Assembly (NCBI RefSeq): GCF_001949145.1
Contig: NW_019091377.1
Span: forward strand, 1,830,989-1,878,582
Direction: 5' to 3'
DNA length: 47,594 bases
From: Acanthaster planci
Lineage: Eukaryota > Echinodermata > Asteroidea > Valvatida > Acanthasteridae
In this document: in pieces, positions 11,480 through 24,100 of the stretch
How the letters are laid out: each line of letters begins with the position of its first letter
Position numbering within the stretch: position 1 is the first letter of the stretch
Translations under genes and position numbers: made by a program
The notes under the pieces: model-generated
The model's input: the letters and a program-made list of their open reading frames with translations, nothing else
Database searches by the model: none
Told to the model about the DNA's origin: nothing

Positions 11480-12010
11480 AACACATTTTTTTCTAAATTT
11501 GGATCGCACGTTAAGTGCACGCAAATACAGGTACGTTACAAACTCAACTATACTGACCTAGCAGAAATGTGACGTAATGGGTTTGTCAGGACGCGGCATG
11601 GGGATGGTATTGTTGACAGCTTGCTGTACAGCTGATAAAGTTGAGTGACAGTGTACTCATCGTCTGCTTTTTAATTTTTTTGGAATTAGCTATGAAATTT
11701 TGATTTATGAACTATTTCTCTCTAAGAAATTCTTCATAAGAAAATCGGCTTGTTACCGTGGCTGAAAATGGATTGTTCGTGCGGTTACTTTTTATTCGTA
11801 AAGAACTTTTGTCACAATCCAGAAATGGTTTAAGCGAGCCAGAAGTATGAAAAGTGCCCTCATCCCTTCCGTCATTCCTGTAAGTCAAAATTAAAAGCTC
11901 AGAATCGGAAAATAATTTTGCAGTATCTCTAACACGCAAGGTGGACTACTGACCACATTTCACTGCAATTTTAGGATTTTTTGCAATCTGACTGAATAAT
12001 TTTTGCGATC
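11480..12010 (-). repeat. Dispersed repeat, copy A (ORF-bearing)
   Basis: Read on the minus strand, this segment aligns over its whole length with 25340-25885 read on the plus strand. Shared landmarks in the same order are ATTCAGTCAGATTGCA, GTGAAATGTGGTCAGTA, AGCTTTTAATTT, TGTACAGCAAGCT, ACAAACCCATTACGTCA and CATTTCTGCTA. The middle is an open frame of 75 codons (11939-11712) whose product keeps the pattern D-T-x-K-x-F-S-x-S-x-L-L-I-x-T-Y-R-x-D also seen in copy B. No known domain is recognised. Two diverged copies in opposite orientation, 13 kb apart, indicate an old interspersed element. Confidence 0.75.
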
Positions 12011-12439
12011 TGAAATTAAGAAAAAGAGTCTACATGTACTTCACTTCAGATTTCCTTACATAAACTTATAAATATATTCATCGTTCATGGTTCAATTGTT
12101 TTCTGTATGTATGCATCTTGATGGTCCGTCTTGAATTTGTACACGCCATGTATCCATGGTTACGTGGCTTTGGTCCATTTCGAGTGGTTTTTTGGTATTG
12201 CGCATCCCAGGGTACGTTGTCTAATTTACTCGTAAATCATCTTGATTTGTATATCACCTATTCAAATCGCAATTTAAATCAAATTATTTTTAAATTGGTG
12301 ATTTTGAGTCCGCAGATTTAATTTAGGGAGGAAAAAATTTTAAATTTTCACTTTTTACCTGATTTGTAATTTTTCCATTTTTTGCACATTTTACAACAAC
12401 CTCCCTCCCCAAAATTATAACCCACCTCAAGCCTCCAAA

Positions 12440-12660
12440 ATCCTCCGGGTGGTTTAAGAGGATTTTGGGGGATTATGGATGAATGATGATTTGAACATTG
12501 GAGGATTTCGGAGGACTGAGATGAATGGTGATTGAAGCATGGAGGATTTTGGAGGATTGAGGATGAAAAGTGTTTTAAAGGCTCAAGGATTTTGGACGAT
12601 TGAGGATGACTGCAGTTTTTAAGTTGGGCAATTGGAGGATTTTGGAGGATTAAGGATTTG
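12440..12660 (+). repeat. Degenerate minisatellite (GGAGGATTTTGGAGGATT)
   Basis: At least five diverged copies of a GGAGGATTTTGGAGGATT core recur every 41-48 bases, at about 12459, 12500, 12541, 12586 and 12634, separated by related ATGAATGATGATTT-like spacers. A complementary CCTCCAAAATCCTCC lies just upstream at 12430-12446, so the array begins with an inverted unit that could fold onto the others. Confidence 0.75.
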
Positions 12661-14111
12661 CCCTAATAAAAAATCCCTCATGGGTTAGGATTAAGTTCAT
12701 CAGTTCTTAGTTCTATAAAAGTATAAAAGCACTATGCATTACACACAACCGAGGCTGGCCGGGCTCTTTCTCAATTCAAGTCCTCTGTTTCCACTTAAAC
12801 TGGATTTAGTGCATGAATTCAATTGAAGGATTTATAAATTTGATTTAATTTCACTACCGCTATTTAAAGCGTCTACTTTAGAGTTTAATATGTATATAAG
12901 TATCAGTGTATATCTACCGTATTGTTCATTTCATTTCAACGAGTACACATGTATTTTAATGACATAAGAAGTGTTGGTTACTATGCAGTAAGTCACGTAA
13001 ATTTTAATCAAGCGTTAGTTATTACTCTATCGCAAAGGAGTTGGATCACAAACCATATATACAAGATTGCCTATTAACGTGCAACAAATTTACTTGCTTT
13101 GAAAGCAGATACATGCAATTATGCTAATTCATCTTCATATTTAATTATAGAAATAAACAATGATTTAAATTTAAAAAAAAAGATTGTAATTAGGTTTTAA
13201 TAAAAAATTGCCAACCCTGAAGCAGCCAAAGCAGAACATGATGTGAACCAATTGACTGAAGTTGCCAAAAGCTCAGAGTCGGGTATGATATAATGAGGTG
13301 TTTAGTATTCAACGGGCTTATCAAAGTAGCTATGCTACGTGTTTAGTGCCATTAAGCGTCAACAGTCAACACACATACGTGTACATAGCGTCAACATTAA
13401 AGCATTAAAACCTGAAAATGCCCTCTAAAGATGCAATAAAAGTCGTTAATCATATTTAAGAGATTCTAGCATTCCTCCATTGTTGAACAGAAAAGTTTTT
13501 CACAATTTATGTATATGGGGCCTCGATTTTTCTTTGCCATCTACATGAAAACAAGATGGTGGCCTGTCAGGCTGCCACAAGCAAGCCCGATTCCCCCCCC
13601 CGCGAAAAATTTATTAAATAGTAATGTTTCTTTTGTGAAATGTTATAAGTAGTACCTGTGCCAAATCTAAAAGCATTTAATGAACAAATGGGAAAACCAT
13701 GCCCAAAATTCTATTTTTGACAAAACAATGAGCAGCAACTGGATTAGCGCCCTTTTGTGGTGACCTTGGGAGCAGTCTGACGAGGTGGCAACAGGCAGCG
13801 CAGATTTGAATTCAGCACCTTCATTATTGACCTAGAACACATGATTCCATGTTGCCACTCGAAAGTGGGAACGGAACTCCAGTTCCAGTGAAGCTACAAT
13901 TTCTGGCCCATGGTCTACATATGACATTTAAAAATAAATTCCATTATTTTTAACCCATTCTCAAATATGAGGGTGGGTTAATTTTTGTTTGTTTTTAAAG
14001 AGTTAGCTTACCGGCAGATTTTACACTGTGACTCATGTTTTTGTGCTCGTCAGAGAGATCTTGAGGTACAGGTATATAACCTTTGACATTTCGCGCTATT
14101 TCTTTGGTGTG
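12661..14111. other. No recognisable gene
   Basis: AT-rich sequence with frequent stops in all frames. A poly-C run lies near 13595. No RNA gene, tandem array or transposase motif was seen. The minus-strand sequence just left of 14112 stays open for a few dozen codons after the cysteine-rich relic but shows no motif. Confidence 0.45.
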
Positions 14112-14277
14112 TGGCCTACATTCCCAGCAATGATATTTAAATAACCCGTGTACACAGGCGTTCTAATTTTTTATTACGTGCAATGCATCGTAAACAACTA
14201 TTAGTATTAAATTATAACTCCTTACACTCTGACAATGGTTTTTCTTTGAAGCAAGTGTTACATTTTTTGCTTTCCAT
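14112..14277 (-). pseudogene. Cysteine-rich zinc-ribbon-like relic
   Basis: On the minus strand an ATG at 14277 opens MESKKCNTCFKEKPLSEC, which stops after about 21 codons. A second frame then gives NTNSCLRCIARNKK, and a third gives CVHGLFKYHCWECRP (about 14158-14112). The order C-x2-C, C-x2-C, C-x-H-G, H-C-x2-C within about 55 codons is the layout of small zinc ribbons seen in some large-DNA-virus, algal and HNH-associated proteins. The three parts lie in different frames, so this is a decayed copy if it was ever one gene. Whether it belongs to a Polinton-like or other viral insertion is inference. Chance assembly of the three pieces cannot be excluded. Confidence 0.35.
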
Positions 14278-17200
14278 GTTTAATGAGTGTTGCGAGTCGA
14301 TTTTAATAATAATAGAAAAGGCGTGCCGGTGTAAGGGGGAGCAGGGCAAAGGGGAGTGGCGGTGGGCGAGAGGGGGCCTATAGGTAGGGCACGCAAGACA
14401 GCCGGGTGGTCTTAGGTATCGGTGAGGAGGCCAGGGTGACCTTAGCACCCTGAGCACCCTTGAAGAGTTGAGCGCCCTTTGGTCCAGAGGCAGAGGGTTT
14501 TGGGAGTTTGTGAGATTTTTGCATTATTTAGGTCGGGTAGGTACCCAAAGAAAAAGTGCTCAAGAACTCTCCATTTCTTACTACTCGATCTGGCTAGCCA
14601 TATAAAACCAAGGGTGTGAGAACTTTTCTTAGAGAATTGTCTGACTGCGACAGACCTGGGAACATCTAGAGACGTTGGATATTCTGTTTGTCTTTTCGTT
14701 CTGTATGTAAGTTTTGGGACTTGTTTCTTTAAGACATGGGTCAACCCATTCTAGCTACTCCTTTTTGCTCTAGGTTATGTTCTTGTGCATGTGGCCACGG
14801 TATTTCTTTTCTTTTACAGGACTGTTTCAGGGAGGGCGTCGCCCACATTAGGGATGGGGGTTGAACTGCTAAAGCCCACTTGCATTGATCTATACATTTG
14901 GAATTGACCAACATGTACAGGAACATTAGGGTTTCGTTGTCTCGAAGCGCCCTGTTTAAAACAGGGAACAACTGGCCTGATATTTTAATTGTATGTTACT
15001 CATTTTGGTAAGTTTTGTAGACATTTAAACTTTTAAATAGATAATTAATCCGCTAAAAGTCTCTTGCGGCACTGAGGCAAGTTAGCCTGTCCATACTTTA
15101 GTGGTTAAATTTGAGTGACTCTCCAATTGTTGATTAGTTAATTGGAACCCACGATTTTATACTGGCGGGGTCCTCCTGGGATTTCGTTACAGTATTCACA
15201 GGTGTAAAAATTGGTAGCCATGTTGCTCCTGTCCATGCCCGTACACAGATCCAGACAACAGGGTTACAGCACAAACAGTTACTACAACAAAAACGAATCA
15301 TCTGGGTTCTTCAGCAAGTGAAAAAATGCGAATAATGATTAAAAACGATAAGGCTGGCACAAACAAACGCGAAAAAAATGTAGACAAATTACGGAGCGGA
15401 CCAAAACTGCTAGTCGCCACAAAAGCAGCGCCCTCAAAGGACCTGGCTGAACATTTAAGTAGATGATGGACAGGAAAGAAGAACAGGTCTAGTCTTAACT
15501 CCGGAAGCACGTTTCGGACACGGCCTAATTAATACTGTTTCCATTAATACAAGTTTCCATGGCGTTATGGCAAGCTCTCCGTGTTGCAATCGGTTGCGAG
15601 CATTGGTGATTTTAGGCGCATCTGCAGGTCCGCGTATCTACGCAATCGAAGGATATTTAACACGCTTTCAGTATTTTGGGCATAAAGGTTACAAAGTCCA
15701 CCATTTTTGGAACAATGTAAGACCGAGACAGCTAAAGGAAACCCCAGAAATGCACAACATCTCTTTAAATTTATAGTTTAGAGTAGAAAAGAAATTGTAC
15801 AATATAAATGCCCATCGCGAACGTAAACCGTATACCGCGGGACACCAGAACAGAGAAATCGCGCACAGGGATGAGTCGACGGCCTCCAGTGGGTTATGTG
15901 AGGTCCACGGGTACTTACAACATCGCAGTGCAGTCCACTAATTCAAGTGAGAATTTCTGGCGAGCTCATTAGCATTAAAAGTGCCTCCCCTACAGTAACA
16001 GTATCTTTTGAAAAAGGAGATTATATGGCCCAAAATTGTAAGATTGTAAATCTTTGCCAGAATTAACTGCCTGGGTCTTTGGGCTTTCATCTGAGAGCAG
16101 AATGGCAAAAAAATACGGCTGAAAATGGTCCTAAGTGCCCGAGCAAGTTGAGAGCTGTCACTTGAAAAATGGCTGCACTTGAAAAATGGCTGCAAGCAGA
16201 CTTCGGAAAAATCACTTTTCGGGGGGGTAATTTTGGTTTGTGGGAATACATGTAACTCAAAATGTCATCGGTTAACCCACAGAAAATTGAAAAGAAAGTG
16301 AAAGATTAGGGACTATGAAATAATTTAACGTGTGTTTCAGATACCTCAGGGATGTCGGTATGCATGTTAATTGACCCCGAACAATTCTGTTTTTACACTG
16401 TTTTCAATGGGGCTTGAATTAGTGGACTACACCCTGCAGCTGCAGCTAGCTTGAGGTGGAAAGGCGTGTGTAGTCTGGTTCTCAGCCCAAAGATTCCCTG
16501 ACGACTCTTGGTGAAAAAATCTGGTCAGGCATCGCCCACGGATATTAATAGATATGACGCAAGGGTCAGGTGACAAGTTGAGAGCCCGGGTGTTTTCTCA
16601 AAAATGAGGCTTTTCTCGTATTCAGTGGGAAATACTGCAAGCTAGTGTATCCCCACTGAGAGCATGTTTCAGGCACAAAATCTACATTGGTCAAAGAAAG
16701 TTATATTCTGCATTTCGCCTGGCATTGATTTCGGCCAAGGCGACCTTCGATTTCAGCGCAGTCAAATATTGTAAGATCAACAGCTGCCATTAGGGTATAC
16801 GGGAGATTACGTTCAACAGCTAACCTACCCCGGCCAGGAATAACCGCATATCTAAAGTACCATCCGAACATGCCGAATATCATACTAGACGGGACGACTT
16901 CAGAATATCAGTTTATGCTATTTCCGGAAAACCGGAGGAATCCTCCAGTCTTGGTCACATGGACATTGGGTGATGGATACCGGAACCTCAATTGTATTCG
17001 TAGCCTAATCAAACAATCATCCGATCTGGTATCCCAGACAAAAGCGTGTCTCGTTCCCAACCACAAAAAGCCCTGCCGCGGTATTAATAAGGGAATAAAT
17101 AGTCTATGTTCTTGGCTAGTCTTAAATATGTGTTAAAGACCGGCTAAGGACGCGACTCATTTCCGAGCCGCAGGGGAAGGCGTTATCTGCGTTCAGTCTC

Positions 17201-17303
17201 CTGAGCAAAACCAGCCAAGCACATCATTTCCCATTCATAAATATTGCTTTTAGTCCGAGAGTCAAAAGAAGTCAATATGTGACGGGCCGCTTTCCAACGA
17301 TCT
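14278..17303. other. No recognisable gene; one 17-bp tandem duplication
   Basis: Several 60-100-codon open frames occur on both strands (for example minus 14971-14442 and plus 16870-17136), but none shows domain motifs, a splice pattern or conserved-looking composition. A perfect 17-bp tandem duplication (CACTTGAAAAATGGCTG) is at 16159-16192. The block 14330-14460 is G-rich on the plus strand. The rest appears to be intergenic or old repeat DNA. Confidence 0.4.
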
Positions 17304-17420
17304 TGTTTTACAATTTTACTTTCATTTTGCCAAACACCCCTGTCCATTTTATGGTATATTCCTTGTACCAGAGATGGACGGGGTGTTCGGGATACAATAA
17401 CGAAAGTAAAATTTGCGAAC
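17304..17420. repeat. Foldback with ~45-bp imperfect arms
   Basis: The segment 17304-17346 (TTGTTTTACAATTTTACTTTC ... CACCCCTGTCCAT, abbreviated) pairs with the inverted complement of 17371-17420, where GATGGACGGGGTG and GAAAGTAAAATTTGCGAACAA lie in mirrored order. The loop is about 25 bases. It lies about 0.6 kb upstream of stomatin exon 1. It carries no coding motif and may be a MITE end-to-end remnant or a transcribed hairpin. Confidence 0.6.
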
Positions 17421-17734
17421 AAAAACGTCAGCAATTCATCATACATTGAGGCCCTTTGATTCTCTGACTGAAAAAAATTGGTTTGAGACCGGTTAATAAG
17501 TGCATATGCTTAGGGTAACTGTCTAAGATGTTTACGAATCCTTGTTCATGGGTCGTGTACATGTCAAAATCATGTTACAATATTTTTAAGGCGTGCTCCA
17601 CAAGCAATGCGTCAAATTCTAAACTGGTGTTCTAGAGATAGCAAAATAATAAAGATTTACTTTTTATGAAGAATATAATTGAGTAAATGAAGCACAGTGT
17701 TATTTACATGTACCCCATGACAAAGAAATTCTTG

Positions 17735-17850
17735 CAGCGGCGGCGCTATGGTAGAGGTCCGCTATACTACTCATCTAGAGCGCGCTGCACGATTTTTTTT
17801 TTAATATACGCCTCGCGTCTTCCGGCCGATCGGCAGGCCTCTGATGGAAT
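17735..17850 (+). promoter_or_regulatory. Putative CpG-rich promoter patch of the stomatin gene
   Basis: A short CpG-rich island (GCGGCGGCGC, GAGCGCGCTGCACG, CGCCTCGCGTCTTCCGGCC) stands out from AT-rich flanks 115-230 bases upstream of the stomatin start codon. No TATA box is placed convincingly. The position fits a CpG-type promoter or 5' UTR, but this is inferred from composition and location alone. Confidence 0.3.
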
Positions 17851-17963
17851 CTTAATAAATTAACATCCCCGATAGTAATACGATGTATATGCAAAAGTAG
17901 ATTGTGTGTTTACGGCACATTGTCATCTAGTACATCAGTAGCCCTCTTGTGGTTCAGCACTTA

Positions 17964-18102
17964 ATGTCCAATCGAGTCACCCCAGAACCTGCGGAAAACG
18001 TAGAATTAATAATGGACTCAAACAACAGGAAACCCTCGAAGACAAGCGACTATGGAGGAGGTTACTCGTCAGCCCCGGATCACCGTGCTGAAGTCATTGG
18101 AG
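17964..18102 (+). CDS. STOM: Stomatin exon 1 (start codon, N-terminal tail)
   Basis: Encodes residues 1-46 plus the first base of codon 47: a polar, Ser/Pro/Asn-rich cytosolic tail ending in DHRAEVIG. The start is the ATG at 17964; a frame extension to a GTG at 17949 lies upstream but a GTG start is unlikely in an animal nuclear gene. The donor is G|GTAAGG at 18103 (phase 1). The tail is poorly conserved in the family, so this exon rests on the frame, the donor phase and its join to exon 2, not on homology. Confidence 0.72.
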
Positions 18103-21100
18103 GTAAGGTATTCAGGGCAGCGATGGCGGCTGCAGTGTTCTGCCTCCACCTGTTCTGTTCAAGATGTAGGCTACTGTAGGCTTATTGGACAATAAAACCT
18201 CAACAAGGAAAGATTTCCTCATGCAGACAACACTAACTTTCCCTTAAAATGTTATTACAGCCGTCAGCTAGTGATTACATGTCCTAAAAAGTAAAATTTA
18301 TCCAAGGAAATTCTGAAACATTTAGTTAGAAAACAGACAAGTCTCGTACATGTTGTAGGTTTGTGCACACAGACATGACAGGCATCAAATGGAAATGATC
18401 AAGTGTTGTCTGTATATGGTACGTGTATATTGTATGGAATTCTGCCCCCTCGATGCTTTTCCAGTAATTGTGAATGCCTCAAAATTATGTTATTTATAAA
18501 ATGTACGTGTATGCAAAAATGTCTCTCTGGTCACCAATAAAGTTGCATTTGAATACCAAAGCTGGAGGTACATTCTCAGCTTGAAAAATGGTTTTCATCT
18601 TCAATTTTCAGAAAGAGTTACATATATAGACGCCAGTAATTTTTTCTTACACTGTATACTTAGCCATCAGAAAGCAAAAACATGTCCAGAAAAGTTCAAG
18701 TTAGGAGGGAAAATACAGAGTTGTTTACTTAGAAAACACTCAGAATTTTCAGACTGGTCTCATGGGGTTTATTCAGGGGGGGTGTCAAGTGGCGTCCGCA
18801 TACGGAACTCTTCCTCATCAAAACAGTGATTGTATTGTGCCAAGTAAGCAAAAATTCCTGCATAACTACTGCATATCCTTGGTAATAGCTCTTTTGAGCT
18901 GTCAACTGATTTCTGGCATTTCATCAATAACATTGTAGGCTTTGGGATGTAGGCACTTCTACCATCTTAAAGGGCTTTTGTGTGAGTTTAATCTAAAACC
19001 AATACATGAATACTAAAATGAGATAATCTAAAGTAAAGTCTCCATTTACTATATCTTTTCTGAACATTGCAAGTTCTTCCCTTTAAAACTGCTTTTGAAC
19101 AATTTTCTTCACCATTTTTGAATATCAATTTCCATATTTAAAGATGGTTTTGCAAATAAAACTCAAACCCATTTGCTTCATCCTCAGAATCTCTTACTAG
19201 TGGCATGAAAGCTGCAAAAAAGATAACAAACATATTTAATTTAAAAACTGATTTGAGTTGAGACTCTCCTCATCCTCAATAGTAACTTTTATAGAAAACC
19301 AAATCACTTTGCACACAATTATCTTAAATTCGAAAAGAACGTTTATGACCAAAAGTCAGCAAAGCCAATATCAAGTAGCCTGCCTGATGTGGGTGTCCCA
19401 AATACCTATCCCTACCTTGTTTTAACATGTTAAACCATGATCTATCAATCTTTCAGTACATTTTTCCATTCAACTGTTGTTCAATGTCAATACCTCCATT
19501 TTTTGCCATTTATTTTTTCAATTCCTCAGCTGGTGAGCCGGAAGGAGGAATTGGTATCTGTGGCTGGATACTGACCGTTTTGTCTATGGTCATTGTGCTC
19601 TGCACATGTCCCTTCTCACTGTGTGTTTGTATCAAGGTGGGTCATTTAATTCAACCACATGTATGCAAGGGCATAGTGACTGGAAGAGCACCCCCCCCCC
19701 AATAATTAACTCCAGTCGGGAAATAGAGCTGTCGCCAAATGAATCTAAAATTAGTATGTGACTGATAAACGTTGGTCATCAGTATCTCACCTGAAGCATG
19801 AAATGTTCCATACCATGGATCACTTTGTCATGTTTGTCAATTTACACAGCACGAGATTAGAAGTTACAAGTTGGCAAATTGACTCTTGCACACACCCCAA
19901 AGAAAATCCCTTCACTACGCCACTGCATGTATGGCAGTTACGCATCTGTTTCAGAAATGGCAGTTTGGAAATTTTGTTAAGATATTTTCTGATATCAATT
20001 CCTTATGGCATTTATCATTGTTAATTATAAATTTATGTTACAAAGAGTTTCAGATATTTTTGAGAATGTTGCTGATGTGGCCATAGCATTGCAAGAATAT
20101 TTCTATGTGGGAGATGAGCAGAGTGGAGGTGCAACTGGGCCATGCTCCCCCCCCCAAAGTACAAACAACTTCCTCCCACCCCCTCCCCAAAAACAAAGAA
20201 ATGCATTTGCGTGGTCTGTTTCTTTTCCTTTCCTTCCAAAAGTGTGTAAAAAGCTTCAAAGTGTAACCTCAACCCTCAGAAAGTCCATGCAAGTAACAAA
20301 CAATTTATAAATCCCCCCCTAAAAACTTGGCTGTGGACCCGCCGTTTCTGTGAGGTGTAAATATTGAAAAGGGCACTAAGTATCCATGCTGATTTCTGAC
20401 ACAGTGGAGGGCATTCATGAAAAAAATGCACCTAAAGTATGTGACTAGGGTACTTGAAGTGAAATAATGTACTTCTTACAAAGTATTGAAACATAAACCC
20501 CCAAACTCCTTTCCCTGATGCAATGCCACCCTGTAGATGAGAATATTGGCCAGTCATTTTATATATAAAATTAAATCGGAAAATTTATCAAACAGAAAAT
20601 TTGGGCAATTAATTTTAAGATTTTTAATTTTTTATCTCTAAAGCTAGGCAAACGGTGTAAATTTTATTGCCAAGGACATGGATGCAGCCATGTGAATGTG
20701 TTGCTTATCTTGTTGCTGGTGTTACTATTATGTAAATATAAAAATCTTTGTGTGTGAAGCCAAACTAATTCCAGAAGAAATTCTGTCCCCTCTTATTTCT
20801 GCATGAGATGCATGCAATAACTTGACTGGCCCCCAGTTTTGCCTTCCTCTCTAGCCTCATTCTGTTAATGATCAAATGTCATTGTAATTGACTTTGGGGT
20901 GGCATCTTGGCTACACACCAGAGTTTTTATTAGCTACATAGAGGTATTCATATCATGAGCTAGTAGGATCTCACTATGATTCCCATGGAAGGTAATTTAC
21001 ATCAACTTCCAACCGATGTCCCGATAATTTATGGCAATCATGAGTCCAAATTTTCCAAGTATATTACTTGGTTACTTAACTAATAAATCACTAAATCAGT

Positions 21101-24100
21101 TACATTGTTTATTTTTGCACAATTGAAAAGTACTTTGTGAAACTAAAGTCTTCCTTTCATAGAACAACTAAACACATCTGAAACCAAAACTTGAACAATC
21201 CACACACAAAATTTTGTCAGAAATGTACAAAATAGATGATATGCACTGTAGCACTATTTCCCTTTGGGGTTCAAATTTCAAGATAGATTCCTTGCTTGTT
21301 TGTTTACCTTACATGAAAATTAGTACTGTATTTGGAAAAATAGCCATTCAATTTCAATTTTTAATTGTAAACTCTATGTTAAGAAGACATGCATGGTGTT
21401 CATATGCATTATAAAAATTTGACTTTAGGGTTGGACTTTGTTTACACAGTGCTTGTGAATTTTAACATTTTAATTTACAAATGCAAAGGCTTTGCTGTTT
21501 TATTGCTTTTAGCCCAAACCAAAGCAGACAAAGTATGCAGATCATCTGCTGTCTCACTAGTCAAAGATAACATTAGATTAAATGTTACAGTTGTGTTATC
21601 AAGTCAGAAGTTCTCTTGCAAATGTTAATTATGCATTCAAAAACAAATAAGTGACTGTGGCCTACGTGTGAGTAGTTAATTATTTAAAAATTTAGAAAGC
21701 ACTATAATGCCATGTAAAAAACCTAGGATTCAAAGTGAAAGTGCATGCACTGAAAACTCTGACCTGTTTGGTACACACAAAAGTGTTGAATTCAACACTT
21801 ACAAGAGTGCGGTCTGTGACCACTCAATGACAGTGTTCATCCAACATTTTCAATCTTACATTCAGCATTTAAGCGGTTGATTCAACATTTTAAATGATGA
21901 TATAAAACAGTATCAAGTGAAAATGTTGAATTAACACTTAAATTTGTTGAATTAATTCTTTAACTGTTGGATATGATACATGTATTCAAAATGCTAGGTT
22001 TAATATTCAAAATGTAGGATGTAACACTTTCAAAAAGTGGTAACTGATCGTACTCTTGTTAATGTTGGATGCAACCCTTCAGATTTTAGTGTGTAGTATT
22101 AATAGGTTGATAAAAAGCTTTCAGAGTGAATAAACTCCCTTGCCCTGAAGGTATATTTGAAACTAGTGGATCCTGCTGTAAGTTACTGAGTGGCAGTGCT
22201 TGAAACACACCTCCAGCATACACTGTACTTGCCTTTTTAATAGTCTAACCATATTCCTCCATGGTCTAAGTCAGTGTTTTAAGAAATGTGATTGTGGGTT
22301 TAGACATTGCATAAATTTTGTCTTAGATTTTGTTTTAATACCTTGTCATGTATTCATTGGTCATTAAATTTATGAGTTTCTGTTCAGTTTCGTAAACATG
22401 ATAAACAGACTTTTTGATGTACCCTGCTCTTTAACTCTTACTTGACTGCGTCAAAGTCAAAGTTGAATTAGTTTTGGTTCCAAGACATTCCTGTAGTTAA
22501 TCCAAGACATGAATCACCAGACGAATCGCTATAATGGGAAGCCTGTAGCAGCTGGTATGCATCAAAAGAGGGCGCTGTTACAGTGAATCACATGAATTAT
22601 ATACCGTGTACACTGCACTCATATCAGATCACAGCACTGCGAAAGGTGTCTTGGACTCAAGACTAAAGTAGAATACGAGTTCAGATGTGAAATGTTTTAT
22701 TGATCTTTTATGACCATTTCTTCATTAGGTGGTTCAGGAATATGAGCGAGCTGTCATCTTTCGTCTTGGTCGTCTTCTCCCAGGAGGTGCAAAGGGTCCA
22801 GGTTTGTTAGTTTTAAATATGGTTTAACATATTTTAAATATAACACTTTGTAATTGATTTTTGAATGTAATGTTGTTGGCATGCTACTTCATGTTTGCAA
22901 GGCCAATTGCATGGGAACACTTAAGACCCAAAGAGCTTGATTGTCAGACTGCAACAGTACAGTGCCCTATAGCGGTGTATTGTTCACCTCAAGATTGATC
23001 ACCTTTAAGCACAACTAAAACATGCTTTACAGGAGTGGCAACTGATGATTGGGAGAGGAGGGGAATAAATCCAGGAATGACAAACATTTCAAATTGCATA
23101 TTAACAGTATCTCATAATACAACTAATATTTCTGTTGTGCATTGTCGTCATGGATTTTTTTAGTAATTACTGTAGTGATCAGAATGACACACACACAATA
23201 AAAACCCCAAGAAAATTTTTAAAATTCCCCCCGAAAGCAAAACAAACACGTGCCTAGAAAGTACATGTTTGCAAAACCATACACCGAACATTGTGTGCCA
23301 TGACTTGAATGCTCAGCAAAAGTCAATTTCATTGGTGTTCAAAGTTTATAAGGTTTTTAGATTTTGCAAATATCCAGTTTCTGAACAGTCGTCTTCAAAA
23401 CTGTACTGAACATCATCAAAAAACACTTAGCAATATTTACCAAATCTTTTCCTTTTTATACCTGTTTAGTTCATGCATGTTTGTTCATGCTTGAAATACT
23501 GCATGGCACCCATCCAAACACCTCTCTGCTAAACATAACTCATGAATTTGAGGAATGCAGTTGTTTTGTAGATGTAAAACACTACTTGCACATATACAGT
23601 GTACGTTGTTTTGCATTTGACATGTTTTGACAATGACATTGACATTTCCCTTGTGGTTGTCAGATATTGGAAAAGATTCAAAGAGTTTCATTGTTTTCAG
23701 TATCGGATAATACACATGTACAAAGTGACAACCCAAGTAGAATCTGAGTTTATAAACATGACGTTTCATTTGGGATTAAAATATTTCTCTGTTTATAAGT
23801 TACGAATTGCCTCTACCCACTCTTAGCAATTTTTTTAAGTGATAACTCTTTTGTGCTAATTAAAGCCCATTTTCAATGTACTCAGTATTTTTGAAGAAAA
23901 AAAATAGCAAACCAATTTGTTGTCCTCTCAGACCTAGGAACTAGCATGAAGGCTTTACTTCTAAAGTTTGTTTCTAAGTGAAGCCAGCAGGGATAGACTT
24001 TAGCTTTTGTTCTGTGTAGCATGCGAGGCCACTCATCATGCTCTTCATTTATCTGTCTTGTTTTACAGGTATCTTCTTCATACTCCCTTGCATTGAGAGT

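Noticed and set aside
14442-14971. Two consecutive minus-strand frames of 76 and 100 codons
   Set aside because: No motif, no initiation or splice logic, and no link to the nearby cysteine-rich relic.
17949-17963. In-frame GTG upstream as the stomatin start
   Set aside because: An ATG 15 bases downstream is the natural eukaryotic start; GTG initiation is not expected here.
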